Positions 50,601 to 62,600 of a stretch of DNA of 64,000 nt are shown in pieces. Every line of letters starts with the position of its first letter. Within the stretch, counting starts at the first letter, position 1. Origin of the DNA: Mya arenaria (lineage: Eukaryota > Mollusca > Bivalvia > Myida > Myidae); assembly GCF_026914265.1 (NCBI RefSeq), contig NC_069135.1:2621001-2685000 (forward strand). The letters run 5' to 3'. The notes below the pieces were generated by a model. The model saw only the letters and a program-made list of their open reading frames with translations, ran no database searches and was not told the DNA's origin. Made by a program: the position numbers and the translations under genes.

Positions 50601-53600
50601 GTGCTGGTGGCAGGGTAATACCAGGGGTTAGTTGGTTAACTGGTGTTGGTGGCCAGGTAAGACCAGGGGTTAGCTGGTGTACTGGTGCTGGTGGCAGGGT
50701 AATACCAGGGGTTAGTTGGTTAACTGGAGTTGGTGGCCAGGTAAGACCAGGGGTTAGTTGGTGTACTGGTGTTGGTGGCAGGGTAATACCAGGGGTTAGT
50801 TGGTTTACTGGTGTTGGTGGCCAGGTTATACCAGGGGTTAGCTGGTGTACTTGTACTGGTGGCAGGGTAATACCAGGGGTTAGTTGGTTTACTGGTGTTG
50901 GTGGCAGGGTAATACCAGGGGTTAGTTGGTGTACTGGTGTTGGTGGCAGGGTAATACCAGGGGTTAGTTGGTTTACTGGTGTTGGTGGCCAGGTAAGACC
51001 AGGGGTTAGTTGGTGTACTTGTACTGGTGGCAGGGTAATACCAGGGGTTAGTTGGTTAACTGGTGTTGGTGGCCAGGTAAGACCAGGGGTTAGTTGGTGT
51101 ACTGGTGTTGGTGGCAGGGTAATACCAGGGGTTAGTTGGTTTACTGGTGTTGGTGGCCAGGTTATACCAGGGGTTAGCTGGTGTACTCGTACTGGTGGCA
51201 GGGTAATACCAGGGGTTAGTTGGTTAACTGGTGTTGGTGGCCAGGTAAGACCAGGGGTTAGCTGGTGTACTGGTGCTGGTGGCCAGATTAGACCAGGGGT
51301 TTGTTGATGTACAGGTGTTGGTGACCAGGTAAGACCAGGGGTTAGTTGGTGTACTGGTGTTAGTGGCCGGGTTAGACCAGGGGTTAGTGAGTGTATTGGT
51401 GCTGGTGGCCAGGTTAGACCAGGGGTTAGTTGGTGTATTGGTGCTGGTGGCCAGGTTAGACCAGGGGTTAGTTGGTGTACTGGTGTTGGTGGCCAGGTTA
51501 GACCAGGGTTTTTTTAATGTACTTGTGTTGCTTCTGATCCTAACAATCACAGATTTGCGTTTGGTGTCATCATGTTTCTTTGCATTTATTTAGAGTTTCA
51601 TCATATTATAAGACACTGGTAGTGCGGAGAATTGTACACATATTCCAACAATTCGGATAAAAAGCAAGATAAAATCAAATAAAAACATTGCCCAAACATT
51701 GCCTTATAGATATTAGTGTATCTGTAGTTCTCAAACATAAAGTAGGTTGTGTTATCAGGACAGGAAATTTATCCACTTTATCCGGGATAATTTCATGATG
51801 AAATCAGAAAACAGAGATAGCAGTGTTTGCTTATAAATGTGTGCCCTGTGGTCCCAGTATGCCCTATCTATTGCATGATACTTTATTTCCTTATACATGG
51901 TATAAAATAAGATGCGTCTTGTTTGTAGGTCACAGTAAATCCCCTATAGAAACCACAACAGGGTTTTTTGTTCTTATGTAAACGGTGGTTTCCCTGATGA
52001 TGTTTTTCTTATGTTTTTTGTCCTTGTAATTTTCCACTTTTAAGGAAAGTTAATTTGGTTTTGTAAGTGTTAACAAATTGAGCTGAAGGCCATTTATTAT
52101 TTAAAGGCTTTCATGGAAATAAATGAAATGCAGTTCACTTAATATGATGTTGTTGTTTTTTGTTTTGTTTCTATAGGAAATGCATGTAAATAAAAACGAC
52201 ATACCCGGTAAGACCGCTAGTAATTGAATTAAATTGTGAGAAATATAAACATATCATCATATATAAATGAACATTGTATGAAAGCTTTTGAAATTGACAA
52301 AATATGTACCCAAAACCATTTCTGAAATTGTTTTGTTTGCTGAGGAGCAGGCATTAATTTGTCATCCTTGTTTACGTAATAGTGATGCATCTCCCAACTC
52401 CAGTTATTAAAATTACACACATATGCGTGGGTTGTGGAGATTACACATGGTGACATGCTTCAGTAGCCGGTTTATATAGTGACGGCACCCAGAATGCAAG
52501 TTGTGAAGATCATGCATGGGTGCTTCAGCAGCTATGTAATAATTACCACAACCACTACCTGAGTTATTGAGATTATGCCCAAGTGCTTCAGTCATCAATG
52601 TTATAGTAACTTTACACACAGCCTGAGTTATTAGGGAGGGTAGTGGGTCCTGTGACTGTTCTGTATCAAGGACAACATTAAATAACAAGCGTGTGATGTA
52701 AGTGAATAGCAATTTAATTCCTTGGAATGCTTGTTATTGAACAGATAAGCCCCTCCTACATGTTAATGATTCGCTATGGGGGTTAATGTGAAGACGAGAA
52801 TAAAAGAAACACTCAAACACAGAACAACTAGAAAAAATGGAATGATTAAGACATAAAGGGATGTCAATTTCAAATCAGGGCAGAGCTGCTCATTTAACGC
52901 CAAAGGATCCAGTATATAATTGTTATAAGGTGGGGGGTGAAAGTTTTGCAGTACAGTTAATGATTTCATGGCCTGATCATAAAACACCCTACAGCTTTTT
53001 GTCTAGAAAAAGATTTAAAAAAAAAAAGATAAATAAAGTTAAACAAGAAATGGTCTGTTATTAATTTGAGTTGTGGTAGTTGTTTTATAAGCTTTAATAT
53101 CAGAAATATACTGGTATTCGCATAAACCACAATGCGTTTCAACAGTGTCCTTTTCAAATCAACAACATACGATATATTTTTCATGAGTTTCATCCTGTTA
53201 CAGAAGTGGGATTTTCCTTGTTTACTTGTTTCGTTGCTTTTCACCGAGTACAAACTGCCTGGATATACAATAATGAAGCACACCTACGCATTATCTAACA
53301 TTTTGAAATGCATTTGAGTAACTATGAATTGATAGACTTTTGAGTGTGTGTTTTCAGCACTTACAAACCACTCATTAGTGGGTTTAGATGTAAGTGGACC
53401 TAAGAACATTGACCTATAATGACCGTAACACAAAAAGATAAACGTTAGTTGACACGCTCGTAACTGATTAATAAGTCATAAACATTATGAACAGGTTATT
53501 GTCTTACTTGGTTTAACTCCGTCACCAGTGGTTAGGAACATTTTGATAGATTATTATCACCTCAGTGCAAATTCGGCAGATTTATTCTCAAGATTTTTTT

Positions 53601-56600
53601 TATTTACTGGCCGATGTTAAACTAAATGATGGGCATTTGTCTGTTAGTGTGTGTTATAGAATTAATTTCAATATTATATAACAGGGTTAACAAGGATCAG
53701 AAATTATAAAAAATATTTTGAAAAAATATTCGCAAGAACCAATCTTTTATTGAAGTTCAGATCAAAAGATAGTTTTGCACAGTATGTGGTAGTTCTGTAA
53801 TATTCTATAGCTGGGCACGTAATGGACATGCTTTACAAAACCTATAAACTGTCAGTGCACTTTATTTGTTTGGTCAAATATGACCACAGGTCAAATTTGT
53901 AGATAAACTTAATTGCTTGTTGTGTACTTTCAGGCAAAAGAAGGCCAGTGGCCAGAGACAAGCAGATACTGTCCGCTAGATCTCTTCTCGGGGTAAGTGA
54001 CCACTGTCCTCTAGAATCTCTTCTCCCAGTGAGCTAAAATTTCTCTTCTTTGCGTAAGTGACCACTGTCAAGTATATCTTGTTATGGGTAAGTGACCTCT
54101 GTCCAGTACATCTTGTTCTGTGGTAAGTGACCAATGTCCAATAGATCTTGTGATGGGGTAAGTGGCAAATGTCTAGTAGATCTTGATATGGGTAAGTGAA
54201 TACAGTGCAGTAGATCTTGTTATGGGGTAAGTGACCACTGTCCAATAGATTTTGTTAGGGGGTAAGTGACAACTGTCCAGTAGATCCTGTTATGGGGTAA
54301 GTGACCACTGTCCAATAGTTCTTAATATGGGGTAAGTGACCACTGTACAGTACATCTTGTTCTGTGGTAAGTGACCAATGTCCAATAGATCTTGTGATGG
54401 GGTAAGTGGCAAATGTCTAGTAGATCTTGATATGGGTAAGTGAACACAGTGCAGTAGATCTTGTTATGGGGTAAGTGACCACTGTCCAATAGATTTTGTT
54501 AGGGGGTAAGTGACAACTGTCCAGTAGATCCTGTTATGGGGTAAGTGACCACTGTCCAATAGTTCTTATTATGGGGTTAGTGACCACTGTACAGTAGATC
54601 TTGTTTTGTTGTAAGTGATGAATGTCCAGTAGATCTTGTGATGGGGTAAGTGGCAAATTTCCAGTAGATCTTGTTATGTGGTAAGTGACCAATGTCCAGT
54701 TTATTTTATTATGTGGTAAGTGATCGCTGTCCAATAGATCTTGTTTTGTGGTAAATGACCAATGTCCAGTAGATGTTATTATGGTGTAAGTGACCACTGT
54801 CCAGTATATCTTATTATGGGGTAAGTGACCACTGTCCAATAGATCTTCTTATGGGGTAATCGACCAATGTCCAGTAATTCTTGATATGGGGTAAGTAGCC
54901 AATGTCCAGGTGATCTTGTTTTGTGGTAGGTGACCAATGTCCAGTGGAACTTATTATGGGGTAAGTGACCACTGTCCAATATATCATGTTATTGGGTATG
55001 TGACCACTGACCAGTAGTTTCTGTTTTGCAGTAAGTGACCATTGTCCAGTAGTTGTTTGCTGGTAGGTGACCACTGCCCTCCAAGTATGTGACTGTCCTC
55101 AAGATAGGTGACCATTGTACACAAGATGGTGTCTTTCAGGGTTAAGTGGACACCGGTAGTGTAATAGTATTACTACTATTAAACAAATCTGAAATTAAAT
55201 GCATTTTCAAGCACTCTTTCAGTATTCACTTTATCTTAGGTTCTGGGAAACAGGATTTGTTCATTATGACTTAAATTGTAATATCCTCTCATCTGCATGA
55301 TCTAATGATAGTCTGTTTCTCTCCATGATTGAAACCAGGTTGCAGGAAAATAAAACACAAGTAGTTACAGTGTTAAGTGAGTCAAGACTCATGACTGGCT
55401 TCCCATTCACTCACTGTCAGCTGTTAATGCTATAAATAGATTTGTTGTTAAGCGGGGTCTTTCCAATGTAGTTTCTACTTAATACTCTTTGTTTGCATTT
55501 GAGTTCAGTGGAGCAGTCCACTGGTATTTTGTCTGAAGAAAGAGTATTGGTTTAACAGTGTGTATTGAAGGTCCTGTTTCAACCCTGACCTCCCCAATAT
55601 CAATGAAAACCCATAAATCTGGAAAATAATCCCTGCAGCTTTTGTCCATTTCAGCTGGCTTAATGATTAGAGTACCGCTAGGTTAAATGAAGTGTGCCCT
55701 GGCAGATGAATGCACTTCAGTGTCAGGGGCTAGAACATGGGGCCTCATACAGGGGTACTATTTATAGGGATTCAGGTTTGGGCTTGTTTATCCGAAGAGC
55801 TCTATAGGGATCCTTGTTAAGACTCTATGTTTCCTAAAACACCTTTTGTTGCCTGACCTTTACTGTTACATTAAAACTATGTCAACAATTTATTCACCAA
55901 ATATTATCAAAATATTTTCTCCTGTTGCATTGTAACATAAATGTCAGCATTCTTTGTTTGGAATGTGACAACATGTGCAGTGTTTTAAACAAAGATTTGA
56001 AAGGGTGATATGAGCTCCCTTCTGGCCCTGTTTCGTGTCAATCAGGGGTTTGCCTGTTAGAGCAGGCCTGGCCATTATCTATCTATAATTATCAAGTAGT
56101 GGACAGAACTGCCACAGGCTATAACATGATCAAGTTTGTGTAATGTCAGGTATACTGGACCCACCAGATATTACTGACAAGTGTTTGTTTACATCAAGTT
56201 AGCTAAAGTCTCATGAATGTTGTATAGATCAATGGATCAATATTTATTCATTAATGAGATGGCAATTTAGACATGCCTGTCATATGGAGTTGTTCTTGTC
56301 AACACAGACATTTTCTCACATCTATAGAAAGTACATTAGTCAAAGGGAAAAAGCTGTTACTGTTGTTTTGATTGCCTTTAGCAAGTATCTTTTGATGCAC
56401 AATCCATTTTCACAGCTCTTTGTTGGGACCATTCCATGTACACACAACCCCTAAAGGGATAAGATGCTTTAAACATTTGTTTTGTCACTACCAAGTCTTG
56501 TAACAAAGGCTTTGATCTTGTGTGGTTGTAATCTGGAGGCATTCAGCCAACTTGAGTTAATCTGATAGCCCAAGCTTTGCCAAAGCCCTGTTGGGATTAG

Positions 56601-59600
56601 GTAATTCAGGTAATGAAATAAACATTTGATAAGTTTGTTTGCTTGTACCACAATGGTACATGGGATATTGAATAGCCCTGTTGGACACAAACCAAAAGCT
56701 TAAGAACAAATCCCCCATTGTGTTTACATCCACCCTTAGCTTATCAAGTTTCAAGACTTTTAAATTGTCTTACACCCAATGGATCATTACTTAATTATAA
56801 TAGTTTATTGTTGAGCTCCACTGTATTCAATTATTTTGATTTTGACATTTTGTTAAAACGAACTGAAAACTTGCTTCAAAAACTGTCTTTTTGACTGCAT
56901 TAGGTTTATTTCCATTTTGACATAATTGGTCATAAAAATTGAATATCTGAAACTACTTGCTAATTTCAGCTGAACTTGTCCAATTACTGTTTAGTGAGTT
57001 ACACCCATAGCTTGGTGAAACATTTTCCCAGGGCTTGAGAACAAAGAAATCCTCCATACAAAACCACCCCCATCTGTTCCCCTGGTTTCAATACACAAAA
57101 CTGGAGGCTCATGATTGGCGGCATGTTGAGGAATTTTAACTTCCTTTAATCAGGCAAGTGTGCCGCCTGGCAGACCTTTGATCCTGACGGGCTTTCTGCC
57201 CGGGATTGAATGTGCTTTGTCAGTAGGCGGCAGGGGATGTTATTTTCTTTTACCGTTTAATATGAGCCAAACAGGGGTATCAGCTTAGGGGCTTTGTTCT
57301 GTGCGGAGATTTTGTTGAATACAACAAGCAGGTATAAATACAATATTTACCTTGCATAACATATGACAAGGGTCACGTAGCTTTATAAAGCTGCCATTCC
57401 TAACATTCACACATATTTACCATGTTATTCTATATAATCTTTCTCTCAGCAGTTATTTATAATCAATGTCTGCACGGAGACGGAGACGTAATTGTCCTTG
57501 CCCTTACATGGTTTGTTCCTCGCAAATGTCATCCAGCACATGTTTTACAATGTGATCATGCGGCAAGAGGCTTACCTGCATGCTTGTAAATACAACGTGC
57601 CGCGATCCAAGTTAGTCGATGTGTTACAAAAAAAGTGAAAACGTTCTGTCTCACATGTTTTTCAAAGTGTTTGATTTATAAGAAAGTGCCTTATGAATGG
57701 TTCCAGTTCAGTCAGTCAGACTGACTGTATTTTTTCACCATTTGACTATGCATTATTTCTAATTAACTTGTCAACTTGAAGTCTTTCTGTTAGGATGGCA
57801 TCCAATCAATGGGTATAAACAAGATAATAAGATAGAAACGTGAGCATGAACAAGTATGTAGTAAACAATGAAGGTAAAGTAAGATTAATTGTTTGGCTCA
57901 CTGATAAACAAGCAACATGAGCTCTTTGAAGCTTCTAATAGTGGCGAAATGAAGAAATGTTCTGTTTCATAAATTCCCTGTATCTAGTTGGAAAGCTGGT
58001 GACAAAAAGTCAAGTGGGCCACATCCAGTGTCACATGTAATGAGTGCCTTTTATGGGATGTCTAAATCAAGAAGTATCCCTGTGTCGCCCAGTCTCCTGA
58101 AACAGCTGTATGCAAATCATCTTGGTAACAGCTGCCCAACATTGCCCTACTTTATTGTATGGTTACACTCCACCGATTTTCAACGAAAACAACCACCTCC
58201 CAGTAATGGGCGAAACCGTTTTCATTTGCAGAAAAAATAATGTTTGTATGTGGATTGTGATCATTAAAGTGTGCCTAAATGAAACTGTCATGTCATCTAT
58301 AGCAATTAAAAAATGTTGAATAAATGTTGATAGAAATTTAATGTTGCAATGGTTTTGAAAAAATGTTAAACAACAGCTATTGATGAGCATTCCACGGCTT
58401 GGTCTTGTAATACTGAGTACATGTAAGTTGAGTCATGTTTTTGGCCAGTTATCATATCATCAGTTTGATTTATCTGACAATAGAAAATGTAAAGAGCTTA
58501 AATCATTCAAAGATAAGATATGCAAAGACGATCATATTTGGAGATATTCAAGTACCGTACAAAGCAATGACTACCGGCCCAGTGCTAGATATCGTATAAC
58601 TCGAGGGGGGGGGGGGGGACAATGGAACATTTGACAAGAGCTATTCCTGAATCGGCACAAAATGACAACATTGATACCAGTCGGTTTTGGGAGTGATTAT
58701 TCATGTTTTCAAGCTGTTAGATTGTCATATTACTGCTAGTGTGTTTGTATCACTAACTATGTTTACTGCAAAATTTTGATGCACAAAATCTCATTTTGTG
58801 GTTTTTGTTTGCAGATTTATGATGATTTTTTATGTGAAGATGCAGTGATTTGCAAACTAGTTTCATTTGTCATTTACCTGAAACTTGAATCTCATTTGTA
58901 AACCAAGTCTGTACCAAATTGATGTAATTGTCTGTTCTTGCTAAATAATTGCTTGTCAATTGCCATGTTGCAACACATTAAGCTAATTCATGCAATCTCT
59001 GCCCAGATCTCACAGTTTCTATGTAAGACTTTCTTGGGGCTTAGCCCAGGGCTTAAATTTCAATAAAAATGTACATAAATGGGTAAATGGCCACTGTTTA
59101 CCTGTTAATAAGAGCAAAGAAACTGGTAGCTTGCAACACTGGAATGACTAAACTGTGACCGACATTATAATAGGACAGATTGAAACACCCAGCTGTTACA
59201 ATCTCAGTGCTCTCATCAGTATTGCTATATCGGTCAAACTTGTAAAATGTTGGTTTATATAGCCAAAAATTTATGTTCAAAGAGCATATTATTGAGTGAG
59301 TTGAATATTACAGAGTACTTTGTTATTTATTTGACATTTCATTACAAGGCTCTTGTGTTCTGTCATCCTCTCAAATTTGTCCTATATTCAATTAAGTATT
59401 GTTCGTTTTGAGCCTTTCAGGGGATCAGGCCTATCTCTTTATTACGAAACAACATAATATTTACCGAAACAACATAATATTTACCATATATGTATAAAAT
59501 TAAGACCATATTTAGTGCAGAGGGTCTTGTCTTTGTATTATTGGTGAAGCAGAAATGACTGTGACATATTATTTAACGTTCTTTAAAGTTTGTTCGTAAG

Positions 59601-62600
59601 GTAAACAACTGTACATACTCGTATATATTAATATAAAAGAGTAAAAAAACATAAATGAATGTATGCCTCCTATCAATCTTGGTGTGGAAGTCATGTCTTG
59701 TGGTTTAATATAATCAGATTGGCCTGCACGCCTATACCGCAAACTTTTATGTTATCAGAAATCTTTGTACCAACTCATTGTCAAGTAAAAAACGCAGGCT
59801 GACATCAGCAAATGTGAAACATAATGTATGCCTTTCGCAATTTTGGTTTACCCACAAACAAGACTGATAAGTAATCACTACACGATGTTGTTCGAGATGA
59901 AAAGAAAAGATCTTGTGTACTATAATGTAGTATGAAGTATTGCGTGCATATTTTGAAAGATTGTAGTGGTCGTTTATTTTTAGTCATGTCTGTTATGCAC
60001 TAATAACGCTGAGGCCTCTTGAAGGGACATTTTCCTCTTATGTTTTGATATGATAAATTGTTGTTTAGTTTTACAAAATTTATTTTCTTTAATTTCAGAA
60101 ATAGACAACGAATGAGACATGCTTTGATAGCGCTGGCTGAAACTCCACAGAATAATCTACGAATATGTCAAGTGAGATACTTGGTTGACTCTATATTATT
60201 GTTTTTTGTGAAATTCAAGATTTTATCTTTAACATGTTATTGTGGTATTTAAGATATCAGCTGATACATGTATTACTGAAGTTCAAAGCACTGGTTAACA
60301 TGAAACCAGAATACAGCAGAGAGTGAAACTGTGGAACAATTAAATACATTTGTATCAAACAAAATTTTGACACAATTAAAATTGTCAATTTGTTCTATAG
60401 CCTGGGGAGGTCTGTACTTTGATGTTATAGATGAAAGTCTGGTAATGTGTGAAGTAGATGGTATCTGTCTGTGGTCATTTTAGTAAATACAGTCCAAACT
60501 GGCCAAAGGCTACTGTCATGGTCATTAATTTAAGAGCAATGATAACAATCTCTGATAGTATGTATGTACTGCTGTGATAGAAGGGAGATAACCATTTCTT
60601 TTGATCAAAATATTATATCAGAAGATGGTAAAGGGAAGTAATCAAAACATGATGGAGTGTCAAGTAGTGTAGCCCTATGCTTGTTTTTGACACATATTCA
60701 TATTAAGTATGCAGCCAGTCTGCACCATTTTCTGAAGAAGTCTGGTCTGTCATCCTAAAGACTCATTTTAATTACTGTTATGAGCCCATTGATATTCCTT
60801 TTTACTAAATCACCTTTAAGGATGTGTTCAACTGATAGCGATACCTGAATTGAACTTACTTGTGGTGAAAGAGCAAGAAGACTTAATAAAAAAACATTAT
60901 ATTTTAAGAATCTGGTTTAGTCAATCTTTCAGGTGTAACAAGTCATCATAACCCTCACATTCATTCAACAGGGACAGGAAATATGTTAGTTTTTGGACTT
61001 TTGGCCTTTTTTGAAGTTGAATAAAACTGTGTATATCGTGGCAAGTGTCTGATTCCTTTTACCATATGCTATTTCCAGTAAAAAAGTAATGTAAAAGACT
61101 TAGCTATTTCATCTGCATGGCTGAAAACCACAAATTAATGACATTTCCTGGGCTACATGCATTGCAAAATATCAATTCCCCATTTATTTCACAAACATGA
61201 CAAGTTACATATTACTTTACCGATAAAAAAATAAGCAATGTTCTATATCCTCATGTTTAATACAGAAAAAATATGTGATAGTTATAATGAACAAGAAACA
61301 AGGTAAAGTATGTGATAAGGCCTACAAAAAAAATACATTTGGTTCGGGTAACCCGACCCTACCTACGGAATAGGCGCCCTACCGTTTTTATAGTCAATTT
61401 GAAAAAAAAAAAAAAACCTTAAATGCTTATACAGAAGATAATTTTAACACTATTCTCCAATGATAAAAATAATATTCTTATATAAAGCCTTATAAAAAAA
61501 ACAAAAACAAAAAACCTACCCTACCTATTTTTGAAAAGGATGTTACCCTAACCAAACCATTTATTTTTTTAGGCCTTAATGACTATTGTAACCAAACAAA
61601 TTTCTCGATTTCATGATTTCTATGATCTACAGAGTTAAACAAATCTTAGAAGCCTTTAACGCAAAATTTAAGACATGCTGAAAAGGGAGTAAGGGAAACA
61701 AAAAACAAACATTTTGCAATAATTGCAAAAAAGATCAAATCTCTAACTTTAAATGCGATCCTATTGTGGCAAACATAAGGAACGTTTTGGTGTACAGTCA
61801 AACCTGTATTAAGTGGCCACCCTTGGGAAATGATCAAAGTGGCTGCTTAAGACAGGTGGCCACTTAATCCAGGTTTGACATTTCCACCACTGTAGCTTTA
61901 TTCAGAGATGGAGTATGTATCTTAACCACCACCTCACACCACAATCAATAACATCTGTATCAATATTATTGAAGAATGTTGAATACAAATGCATTTGTAC
62001 AGTTAAAAAAAACTTTATTTCAATTTTATAAATAAAACACATTACATAAAAGTTGATACAAGGCATAAACAAAACACACCACATATCAGTCTACACATTT
62101 ACATGTTTATACACATTTTTAGTTCACTTTTTAAAGTAGTCCGTACATTAAATAAATGTTGATGCATAGGATAAACAAAACACACCACAGATCAGTCTAC
62201 ACATTTACACAACTACATGTGCATACACATTTCCTGTAATTTTCCTCTGTCTTTTTGCATTTGGATTCCATTGCTATCATATTCCTCCACAATTTCACGC
62301 TTACGCTTAAGTAAGAAATTGATTTGAGTCCTTCCACAGTTAAATTGCTTGGCAACACTTCTTGCACTACGGCCGTTTTCTAATAACTTTATACACTCGA
62401 CACGTTCTTTAAGAGTCAAACACTTTCGATTAGTCATTTTTTCAGCCATAATCAAAGTTAAAAAAATATCAAGAACAATGCATTGTAAATATCCGTTCGT
62501 AGAAAATAAATCCGTGCACTTTGAAAAATAATATTGAAGTGAATAAAAATCGTAACTCGTTTCAAGCTGTCGAATGACAATGCAAACTGTGAATTCATAA

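Noticed and set aside
52175-52208. Possible small IPPK exon (acceptor TTTCTATAG, donor CGGTAAGAC)
   Set aside because: Splicing exon 6 directly to exon 7 gives MHQRLKAKEGQWPE, which fits the family spacing without a gap; the extra segment would also force a different phase at exon 7.
54534-55074. Minus-strand open frames with repeated SGHLPHNKIYW-like peptides
   Set aside because: They are produced by the 35-bp donor-derived array read in reverse.
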